Positions 20,313 through 30,027 of a stretch of DNA of 64,000 nucleotides are shown piece after piece; within the stretch, counting starts at the first letter, position 1; the number at the start of each line of letters is the position of its first letter. A program made the position numbers and the translations under genes. The stretch is from Endocalyx cinctus (lineage: Eukaryota > Ascomycota > Sordariomycetes > Amphisphaeriales > Apiosporaceae): positions 3,038,001-3,102,000 of the forward strand of contig BCKC01000005.1 of the NCBI GenBank assembly GCA_001600455.1. The letters are read 5' to 3'. Below the pieces are notes generated by a model. The model searched no databases and had not been told where the DNA came from. It saw nothing but the letters and a program-made list of their open reading frames with translations.

Positions 20313-22488
20313 GTTGGCGGTATTTTTTTGAGTTTGGAATTGATGATAACGGTATTTGGAAATATGTGAAATTGGAATTTATGTGACCCAATAAATACTA
20401 TAGGAGCACGGTTCTTGATAATCCGTCAATTATGATAATATGTGATCGACGGTATATGAGATAAACTTTGGTAAAAATAGATAAAATATATTATCGCAAA
20501 TAAGGCGCAAAGTTTAATAAGTCGGTAAGTTAAGATCGACCACAAGATTCAATTAGGATATATCGAGATTTATGTCTCTATTTCAATGTCGCGACGATAC
20601 CCAATATTTTGAGGTAACCAAAATAGTCTTCGTGAGGCCTCACTTTCAATCGTGAAGTTGTCTTATTTTTTTTCTGGTACCGTCTCACGACACGTATAGC
20701 TTTGAATGAGAAAGGATAGCTACAGAAGACGCGATGAAAGTGAAACGGTCAGACTTTATGCCTCGTCAAGAATTTCCCGTCTTTCTTTCCATGCTTTCTT
20801 GGTAACTGACGTCAATTCCAATCTGAAACGCACCTGCGAAGCCGAGACTCGATGATCTTCGCAGGGGCGAACCAAAGTAGCCAGCACCAGACTCGCCAAG
20901 ACTTTCCCTCGCCAGACGAAAGATCCCTGACGAGGGTGAAGGTTTTGCCCAACCTAGAAGGAAAGGAAGAAAGGAGAAGAAGAAGAAGAAAAAAGACCTC
21001 GTCTGAGGTGTTCGTCTCTTGTTGCACGTTTCTGATTCTTCCTCCCCACTTTCTCTTTTTCCATTTTGAGTACAGGCAAGATTTACCGCCTTGCTAAGAC
21101 TCCCGTCGCTCTCGTCAGAAAAACCAGATCTCTGGGCGGGCTTTTAATTTACCATCCCTCCTAGACTCATTACCGTTGGTGTCAAAGCTCAGCAACCGAA
21201 AGAAGAGAAAGGAAAGGCCACCACTCAATAAACAGCTACGGTACCTTACGCTTACTCAGACTGCTCTAGATCGTTTAAGACGGTTTCATGTCATAAATAC
21301 AAGTTTCGTTTTGAAGCCATTAAATAGAGGAGATGTCACCTACAGATCTGGTTCCTGCATATTTAAAGCAGTATCAAAATGCCCGCATAGAACTGAATCA
21401 AGTATGCAACCCGATGCGAGCATGCACGCACTTAGGCGTTTTCCGCCTTACGGGGCTCTTGTATGCACAACCGAAATCTGACAACAGCTATTAAGTAAAC
21501 GTGGCATGAAATTGTCAAGAAAATTTAATGATCTAAAGCAATGATTCCGTTGTTGATCTTCACCATGTATGATGATTTAGCATAGTCCGCTAAGAAGCTT
21601 GGAACCCGTTGACCGCATCAAGAGAGGAATACTTAAGCATCGAGTCATCCAGTCAGCTGGTCCCCCATGGCTGCTGCATGGCCATCTTGCCATCAGGTTG
21701 GTAACCAAATAAATCCCGCACAGACCTCTAATCACCCTTTTTCGGTTTCCAGTACGCGAGCCATTCTATCCCAGCACAATAAAATCAATCGATAATCAAT
21801 CGATCGAAATCATAAATCATATATATCCATGAATGTAGGCTTAGCAATCCACCAACCTGTTCTGTTAAGCCACAGAAAGCCACCGGAGGGAATATTCCTC
21901 ATCATGGTGAATCCAGCCACTCCTTTATGATAAATAGATAGGTTGTGCACTAACCCAATACTTGTCTAGCCTGTCAGACCTCGAGACTCGAGATTGTCCA
22001 CTACTTGTGACACGAGGACTTGGTTAGTACTATGTATATACATATATACGATATAATTATATATATGTACGTAAATGATTTAATTTATGAATTCGAAGAA
22101 AAAGAAAAAAAAGAAACCTCGGAAATACCCCGCCAAAAATGATTCCAAATGTCCTAAGAATCAATGTCATCATGAATATCCCTGGATGACGCTGATAACC
22201 CTTACGACCACTTTGATTATGTTGGTAGGTGTTATAGCTGCGAAAAGGTGGCTAGGAAAAATAATTTGTCATTCATATTGTATTCAATTGTATTTCTTTT
22301 TGATAGGATTGATTTGGATTTGAGAAGTACAATCTCGGGCTTAACGGATATTTATTCAATATATATATAATAGAAACCTTCTTTCTCCACGTTAACTCTT
22401 TTCTTTTTTGCCCCTCTTCATTCCTCAATTGAAGGGTGATCTTAAAAAAACGAGAAATATCCATTATATACATATAACTTGAAAGTAT
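20313..22488. other. Long intergenic region
   Basis: 2.2 kb between the divergent YbjQ-like (-) and MsrA (+) genes. It contains a 9 bp inverted repeat (20833-20865), a tatatac-rich patch near 22030-22070, and small open frames (81, 101 and 78 codons) with no coding character. I found no tRNA-like or other RNA gene here. Confidence 0.5.
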
Positions 22489-22869
22489 ATGCGCACTCAC
22501 CGACAGAACCAACCACGACAACGTTCTTCGACGAGTAGTACTAGTAATAGTCGTAGTCCTCTCCTACTCAATCACATTCGCCTCCTACTCATGGCCGCGG
22601 CCGTTCTATTTGCCGCCTATTCCCTCCCGCGATACGTGTCCCGATTATTTTCTACCTCTTCCCGAAGCAGTAACAGCCTCTCCCAGCGCGCCATGGCTAT
22701 TCCCGAGGGAGCCGAGATGTGCACCGTCGCCGCCGGCTGCTTTTGGGGCGTCGAGCACATGTTCCGCAAGCAGTTCGGCCCGTCCCTGTACGACGCACGC
22801 GTCGGCTATATTGGGGGCGATTTGAAGAATCCTTCTTACCGGGCCGTCTGCACGGGAAGGACAGGACGT

Positions 22870-22903
<34 letters not shown>

Positions 22904-23326
22904 CTCCTATACGCATATACAAAAATAAAAGTATAATAAGTCTAACCTCGACAAATAAAAACCCCAGACGCCGAAGCGCTCCAAATCCACTTCGACCCGA
23001 GCAAAACCTCGTACCGAAACCTCCTCGAGTTCTTCTACCGCATGCACGACCCCACGACGGCGAACCGGCAAGGGCCCGACGCCGGGCCCCAGTACCGCAG
23101 CGGCATCTACTTCCACAACGCCGAACAGGAAAAGATCGCGCGCGAGGTGACGGACCAGGCCAGCAAGCAGTGGTACGCCGGCCGCGTCGTCACCGAGGTC
23201 GTCCCCGCGGGTACCTGGTGGGACGCCGAGGATTACCACCAGCTCTACCTCGACAAGAACCCGCACGGTTACGAGTGCCCCAGCCATTTCTTGCGACCCT
23301 TCGAGCCGCTGCAGGGCTCGAAGTGA
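22489..23326 (+). CDS. Peptide methionine-S-sulfoxide reductase MsrA
   Basis: Exon 1 is 22489-22867 and exon 2 is 22968-23326; a 100 bp intron begins GTGAG then a 29-T run and ends CCCAG. The join reads [14 protein letters not shown]. The product is 245 aa. The catalytic motif is [12 protein letters not shown] with the nucleophilic Cys. [34 protein letters not shown] and AEDYHQLYL are further MsrA signatures. It reduces the S-epimer of methionine sulfoxide in proteins and free Met using thioredoxin. The N-terminal extension of about 70 residues is Arg/Ser-rich with a hydrophobic segment ([15 protein letters not shown]), which could target mitochondria or anchor the protein in a membrane. Starting at the internal Met next to AIPEGAEMC would give the plain cytosolic form. 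Confidence 0.93.
22873..22901. repeat. T29 homopolymer in the MsrA intron
   Basis: An unbroken run of 29 T directly after the 5' splice site. Its length is likely to vary between isolates and to be uncertain in the assembly. Confidence 0.9.
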
Positions 23327-23947
23327 GTACGAAGAAAAGAGAAAGAAAAAGAAACAAAAAAAAAAAAAAAAAAGATTATAGCAATTATATAAAAATAGAA
23401 CAAGGGGGACGTATATTGAATTTTAAAGGTAGCGGATGATGCATAAGGCACGGACGGACGACTCTTCGTCCCTGGTTTGAATTGTCGAAATCATGAAACG
23501 GCGCTAATTGAGCAGGTATAAATAAGGGTACGAGTGTAAGAACCAATATAAATATCAAACATAAATCCAGATTTGCTTCACATGTCTCCGTATTTGAATG
23601 CAATCAATGTGATCCAATGGAGAATATATCTTTAGCTTGCGACCTCTGTCAACGGTATTGCATTATTAGTTTTCATGAAAGCGCCGTTTGGTATAATAGC
23701 TAAGCTGCAAGTAGCATTACTCTATGATGCTAAAGGGTTCTTGTGGTCAGTTTTCACACGTCTCTATGCTGTGCTTGACCTTTATTCCGAAGGGGAAATG
23801 CCTCGTCAGTTTTCGATATCTTTGTTTGAGATAGTGAAGAAGCAATCCCGCTCTCCCTTTCCCTCCCTGCAATTCTTCTTCAAATCTTCTTAGATCTCGG
23901 TTCCACCGGTTCCTGGCATGCTGCAAGGATAGTGTCATGGTATTCTC
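23327..23947. other. Convergent intergenic spacer
   Basis: 621 bp between the 3' ends of MsrA (+) and the F-box gene (-). An A-run lies at about 23357-23373. No gene seen. Confidence 0.55.
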
Positions 23948-25769
23948 CTAGTAATCTTTCGCGTCCAAGGGGTCCGGGTCTCGGAACCAGCCGGTGGTCG
24001 GATCGCAACTATGTCCTGTGCTCCAGTTGATATACCGATCCTTTCCGTTCGCTGCCCGCTTGCCCCAACCGTAATTGCCCATTCTCTGCTGGTCTAGCTT
24101 ACTCACGCAAGGTCGGAAGTCATTCGGGGATTCTAGGTCTTCAAACTTCGCAATTATGCAACCGATGGGCTGCGTAGAGTAGCTGCGCTTGTATTCTCTT
24201 CCAGGCCGTACGTCTCGATGACTGTCCCACTAAGCACGCCATAAACAACACATGTTAGCAAATAAATCGTCAGAGTGGAAGGTATACTAGACATAGCCTT
24301 TTGGTACTCGCCTTGTCACTGAAATCGAGCTTGCCTAAGTCGAGCCAAGTAGTCAATATAAACCCCCAGTTAAAGGGCTGCGGAAGGGGTATGACGTCAA
24401 GGCTGAAATCCGTCGTGCACCTTAGGCAGCTTTCGATACCCCCGAAAGCCGACGGATCTGTGTTGCACGAGGAGATCGGCAAATGTTTGTTCGGACCGGT
24501 CACCTTTTTCAACCGATCATGAATCTTGTGCCCGTCGTACTTTGACATGTCAAATTCTACCTTGGAGAAGCACTTCGGAGAGTGCACCAAGCCGCTGAGG
24601 CCCTTATGTTCCTCTACAGAACAGCAATCTCCGATCAACTTGTCGAGCATCGGTGCGTAAATCATGGACCAAGGTAAATGATTGCACGGTTTGTAAACTT
24701 TAGGGAGAGATAGAGAGCCCATGCCCGAGGGGCCCGGATCCATAAGCTGCTGCCGGAAAAGCCAAAGGGAAAGGGCAGTTTTATCAATCGGCGATATAAC
24801 CTGCTGTCGTCTCATAAGTTGCGAGCCGCCTCGATATCGCAGCTTCTGCGTGGTCTGAGATAGTATGCCGGCGTGGTATATGGTAACGGTATTATTTACT
24901 TGCTGCAGCAGATATCTATATTCTGCTCCGTGCAAGCGTCGCTTGGTAATGGTACGTATTAGCTTCCTAGTAGCGCGAGGAGGCATATGGTGATCTGAAA
25001 CCCAATCAATACATCTGCTGGCCTTTTGCGGTGCGTACGCGCGATCCATAAATGTTACGAAAGGGTCATGCATTTTCTTGCATTTATAACAGTACACCAA
25101 GTCTAACAGGTCGTAGTCCAGCAGGCTGAGTAGGGATCCACGAGCCTTATGTTTGGAAGATTCTGCCTTCCTTATAAATTCATCAAGGGTCTTCCATCCT
25201 TTCGAAGGGTCCCATTTCAGGGGAACTGACTCCGGTGATGCAACCGATGCTGTGGAGGGGTCCGGAAGTGTTTGTCCTTTATAATGCACACACATGAATC
25301 GATACATCAGCTCCTTGTTCACAAGAGCGAGACATACGATATGGGCAGGTGCCAGATAACTCGTGATCTCATCGAATAATTCCTGAGGTAGCAATAATAA
25401 CTTATTAACCTTCTTAGCTGGTTGATATGAATTGGACTTCTCAGCCGACAATGATGATGTAGATGGGGCAGATTTTCTCCGTCCTTTAATGGGTGCCTTG
25501 TTGTATAATTTATGGGCAAGTATACCAGTCATACGATTAGATGAGTTTTCGGCATTTGCATACTCGGGGACATGCATTGGTTGCGAGATGTCGTTGTTAT
25601 TGACAGAGCTCTGGCCGGCAGGGCTCTCAGAAATATCTATTGAAGACTGATCGTCGTTGGAGACATTTAGATGTTGCGAGCCGTTATCAAGGCTAGTCTC
25701 TTCCGGGCTACTGTCCAACAGCATAGTAGAGGGTTTCTTTATGAGATTGCGAAATCCCTTTAAACGCAA
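23948..25769 (-). CDS. F-box domain protein
   Basis: The main exon is 25769-24312 and the last exon 24229-23948, giving about 579 aa from the open frame start. The join reads LDFSDK|WDSHRDVRPGREYKRSYSTQPIGC, using a GC-AG intron (AAG|GCGAGT); a GT-AG choice (donor at 24287) would add eight residues. The F-box is LLLLPQELFDEITSYLAPAHIVCLALVNKEL (residues about 122-152), a Skp1-binding helix bundle, so the protein is probably a substrate adaptor of an SCF ubiquitin ligase. Cys pairs (YCYKCKKMHD, SCLRC) may bind metal. The last exon is Trp/Gly/Asp-rich and ends DPDPLDAKDY. The upstream open frame has no ATG at its edge (25769 is TTG): the start is either Met at residue 16 or a separate small exon at 26424-26461. 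Confidence 0.8.
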
Positions 25770-26423
25770 GAGCTTACTATTTCGAGGATAAGTACAAGTT
25801 AAGAATTATTCAATCAATTTCTTTTTTTATTTTATTAAATCAACATGAAATGCAAACAGGATAATACTTGATGTATGAATAATGATGCAGTGAAGTTGAT
25901 GGAATGGTTGAATGAGTAATAGTGAGTGTGTAGTGTATCACGGGATTTAATGTAAGGTAAAGTACCCGTAGACCGGTGGACTTAGGCTGCTAGGTAATGG
26001 CCAAATGTACTGTAATGTAATAAAATAGTGTATATAATAAGGTATGGCATACTCAGTGAGTAAATAATTTAAGGTTTAAGGGATGATATGACGTGGAGAG
26101 ATATACCAATGGACACGACGCTCGGCAAGGATTGGAATGAAAAGAAAGTACTGTACGGAGTACGTCGCGCTTTTTGGTGGTTTGATTTGCAGGGTCCCCC
26201 AGTAAACCCCAGTAAACCCGGCCCAATTTTAGAACTGCGATGCAATAAATCTGGAACAAGACCTGGAATAAATATATAGTACAAATTCAAGAATCTCGCT
26301 ACTTCAGATATGGTGCTTCTTGCCGAGCGTCAAGTGAAATGGTTTATGTAGGGACAAAGATCAGAAGAAAGGAAATATTGGCGCAAAGGAGAGATAAGAG
26401 AGAATATTCTTGAAAAATCTTAC

Positions 26424-26461
26424 ATGCGCATGGCCTTTTCGACTCCGTCCAGCCGAGACAT
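26424..26461 (-). other. Possible first exon of the F-box gene
   Basis: ATG at 26461 opens 12 codons plus two bases (MSRLDGVEKAMR) and runs into GTAAGA. Joined to a TAG|T acceptor at 25776 it stays in frame with the F-box protein (AMRI|KLLRLKGFRN). The implied 647 bp intron is long for this genome, so this is only a candidate. It would give a 594 aa protein. Confidence 0.35.
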
Positions 26462-26574
26462 TTTCCCATCCTCTCCCGGCCTGGCCGTGCCCGTCGTATG
26501 GGTAGATAGTCTTGGGTATTTATTGAACAACTTTTTTCACTGTGTCGAAAGATGCTAATTTACGAATGTTGAAG

Positions 26575-26618
<44 letters not shown>
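26575..26618. repeat. T16 directly joined to A28
   Basis: Sixteen T are followed immediately by twenty-eight A, a 32 bp perfect palindrome inside the tract. It is non-coding. It could be a true simple repeat or a misjoin between two homopolymer-ended contigs. Confidence 0.9.
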
Positions 26619-26620
<2 letters not shown>

Positions 26621-27850
26621 ACTGAGTAATTCGTGAGAAAATTATGGACTTCGTGTGATGATTGATTATCAAGTTTATATAGTTGAATCTATATCAAGAA
26701 GCCGAACGAATGATTTGGTGAGCAGCACAGTGAATATTATAGGTTTTACGTATTTCAACGTACTAATTTGAGCTTTCGACTGTATAAGAGTGCCGTGTAG
26801 ACTGTCGTAGAAGAAGACGTAGAGAAGTAGGAAAAGGGAAGTTTAATAAAGAAGAATAGGATGTGGTATAAAAACAAATAACAGTAGAAGGCTTGGGACC
26901 AGGGATCGTAAAGTTAAAGAACTAGAAGGAGAAAAGAAAAAAAGAAAAAACAAAGCAAAGCTCGGATATATTATTTTGTCGTAGTTTCAGCCTTGACCAT
27001 CAATATATTTATTGCGATGGTATACAAGCCGTCTTTTTCGACCGTTAGCCGACTTAAAGTAGATAATTTCCGTACTTAGCTTTTCCCAAGTCACGAGCCA
27101 AACTACTATCTATCTATGGATCGAGGTTATAGGTGAATTAAAATTCAAGGGATAATTCATGGACAATATCTGTCGTGGTGGAAATGATAAGATCACCTGG
27201 ACTAAGACCACATGCACTTGATTACACACTGAAATCTGAGTCAAGTCAGCTGGAAGGGAGGCAATAAATGAAGATGGACTTTCTGCACCATCAGCATCAG
27301 CATCATCACATCCGCAGAGCGCCATATATGCATGTATTTATGTTACGGAGTACATGCACATATCATTCTTACTTGCAGATTATGCGCCTCAATACTCCTC
27401 AATATTGGAAATCGATACCCTTGAATTTTATTATTGTTATTGTTATTCAGCTCGTGTGCACCATGGATGAAGAAGAAGAAAAAAAAAAAAATAGAAAATC
27501 AGCGATATACGATGCATCATCTTCACTTTGATTACTTCAAATTCATGAAATGGGTTATTTAAATTCTGGATAGGCTAATACTGACTAGCCTCCTTAATAG
27601 TGTACAGGAAAGGTGTTTGATATTTGACTCGCAATAGCAAGAGAGGAGTTTTGGGACAAACTCAGTCAACGAACGCCCGCCTTGAAATTTTTCAAAATTA
27701 TATCCCGAAACTTCATCTTTTTTATCACCTTGACCTTTCTCCTTCCGAAGACGAGTCTTGGAATGACTAACTCCTTGTCGAAGAGGATTCTGATTCCCTC
27801 CCAACGATAAACGTAAAATCCCACTAAATCCATCCACACAAATCACCCAT

Positions 27851-28987
27851 CTACTTGCGTCGGTTTTGTTGCATCATCAAAATCTGGACCATGCGAATAA
27901 AGATGTTCAAAAAGTCTAGTTCAAGCGAGATGCTTTCGTTGACCGGATCCTGCTTGATAAGGCCTCGCTCAGCTAGACGGGCATGGTGAAGAACTTTCTG
28001 CACATCGTAGAGAGTGAAACCACCGAAGACGGCAAGACCACCGTACAACCAGACTTTCTCGGTGAGCGCAAGAGTCCTGACCGCGGTAGCGGGGAGAACA
28101 AGAGGAGCGAATCCAGAGGCGAGGACAAGAGCTGCGCCGGCAAGTAGAGGGCCACCAATGTACAGGTATTTCTCCTGTTTAGCGGTAGCGCCGACGATTG
28201 AAATGGATCCCATCATCGCAACGGTGTAGAGACCGGCGCGGGCAAGTAGAGCACCGGGCGCGAAGACTAGAAGAGGGGCAACAAGAGCAGCTTGGGTGGC
28301 GTTGAATGCAGTCCAGAGGGCATATTTGGGTACGTAGCTATTTATCCGTTAGTACCGAGGCAAAACTAAATGAACTTGACAAAAAAAAAAAAAAAAAAAA
28401 AAAAGAGAGAAAAGCAGAGAGTTAACTTACTTATCAGGGTCGATGCTTCGAGTTCCGATCATAGTACCAAAGCTCAAAGCAAGACCGCCGATCCCAACCA
28501 CCCAGGGATTTGTAACCATCAGTCGGTATACGAAACCAGACTGGACCATTTGTCGGGCAGTCAAAGCGATGATGCCAATACCTAAACCAGTATGAAGGAA
28601 GGTCTGGTTTAAGTAAGATCGCTCGAATGGGGGCATTCCTCCATCTTCCCGAGTTTCGCGGTTGAAGACGAGGTTAATAGCGAGCAAGGAACCGCCGAAA
28701 ATGGCACCGCCAGTAAGAAGTTTCCTGATGGCCGAACCCGAATCAGTGACAGGGGCGGCCTGCTGTATATATGTTCTTGACTGTTGCGTGAATGCATTTC
28801 GTGTCGTTGTTCGTAGGATAGGCGATGCGAAGGTAGCTCGCGATGTGAAAAAGTTGTTCGCTTTCTTGGTGGCGGGACGATGGAATGCTCGGATGGGAGC
28901 CGAGGTTCGAATAGACGATTTGGCGACTTCTGGCAGTCTAGTGGCTAGACGCGCAGGTCCTTGACGGATCGTAATTGTGAAGGACAT
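27851..28987 (-). CDS. Mitochondrial GHITM/Bax-inhibitor-1-like membrane protein
   Basis: Exon 1 is 28987-28431 and exon 2 is 28337-27851; the 93 bp intron carries a T24 run on the sense strand and the join reads RSIDPDNYVPKYALW. The 347 aa protein starts with an Arg/Ser/Thr-rich presequence (MSFTITIRQGPARLATRLPE) of mitochondrial type. About seven membrane helices follow, with MMGSISIVGATAKQEKYLYI, FAPLVLPATAVRTLAL, LWLYGG-like WLYGGLAVFGGFTLYDVQKV and the C-terminal NESISLELDFLNIFIRMVQIL of the TMBIM family. The close relative is GHITM/TMBIM5 (MICS1), an inner-membrane protein involved in cristae structure and cation exchange. The ATG is chosen over an upstream in-frame TTG. It is divergent from RAD50. 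Confidence 0.92.
28381..28404. repeat. A24 homopolymer in the GHITM-like intron
   Basis: 24 A on the plus strand, equal to a U24 tract in the pre-mRNA a short way after its 5' splice site. Confidence 0.9.
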
Positions 28988-30027
28988 TATTATTCTGCTC
29001 AATCAATTCAGGATATTTGCGATCGATATAATTTACAAAGGAAATAAGTTGATGGTTATTGGTGATGAATAAATGCACACAGTAGGAAGATGAGGAGATG
29101 AGGTTTAAAAAGAGAAAGCTTTGAACTTTATGGGTATGACGAGTTGTTTTGTGGGCCTGTAAAATCCGAAGGGTGTAATCGATTTTACACTAAGTCCGTT
29201 TAAATGGTGGCACGGAAGCAACTGGAAATTTCATAAAGTTGCTTATATGTACACAGTAGTGTAAACCCCACTAAACTAAGAAGTACTACTACCTATTTAG
29301 GTATTTAGGCAGTTAGGTCCATAGTGAAGTAAAAATAATTCAGGCTTACGTAAGTAAACACTTCACCTGGGCAGTATTCTCGAAGTATTGAAAACTAGGT
29401 ACTTAAGTACCTACAACGGAAAATAAGCTACCTGGGTTTTCACAGTTAGTAAATTGATACCTGCTAGTACTCGGTATCTATAATATGGCACAAATATTAC
29501 CTAGCAGGTTTACCAATCAGACCTGTACTATACCTAGGTAGTGAACACTATTACCGGATAACGGGATAGGTTAGGGACTTTGACTATTGCGCTAACTTAG
29601 CGTAGCTACATACACCAATACTGTACAAAGCCTCACTGTACATTACCAGCTATTGCCAAGAACTCGCTGTTGCCTTGAGCTACGCAAGGATTCACAGGTA
29701 CTGCAAGCACTATACCAGTCGCGTGTAGTATCTACAGAAAACTGTAACTTCACGCGTCGTCCTATTCTTCTTCATCCTATCTTAACCTCATCATCTACCA
29801 TCCCTACTACGGCATCAAGTGCTATTGTTCTACTATTGTCAAACTAGGGTAAAATAATAGTCTGAGTAATGAAGTAACTTATTCATCAGCTTCTTCCTCA
29901 TTACTTACATATTCGACAAAGAAACACCATCGCATTTAATCCCTGATAGTACTAATATCTCCTTCACCAGTTCTGTCCTTTCTTTATGATATGACACACC
30001 ATTAATTGAGTCCGACCATCTGTCAAC
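28988..30027. other. Divergent promoter region, GHITM-like gene and RAD50
   Basis: 1.04 kb between two head-to-head genes. The middle (29270-29540) is rich in tacct/aggta pieces, among them the perfect 18 bp palindrome at 29396-29413. No gene seen; a 64-codon frame at 29653 is not convincing. Confidence 0.55.
29396..29413. repeat. 18 bp perfect palindrome
   Basis: The sequence taggtacttaagtaccta equals its own reverse complement. It lies in the shared promoter of the GHITM-like gene and RAD50 and resembles the unit of the tandem repeat at 10151. Confidence 0.85.

Larger units (their letters stand above)
25770..27850. other. Intergenic region
   Basis: 2.1 kb upstream of the F-box gene and downstream of the GHITM-like gene, both minus strand. 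It holds the possible first exon at 26424-26461, a T16-A28 junction at 26575-26618 and scattered A/T runs. Other open frames are short and not coding in character. Confidence 0.5.

Noticed and set aside
21176..21481. 101-codon open frame in the 20.3-22.5 kb spacer
   Set aside because: Random-looking product, no conserved motif, no codon bias like its neighbours.
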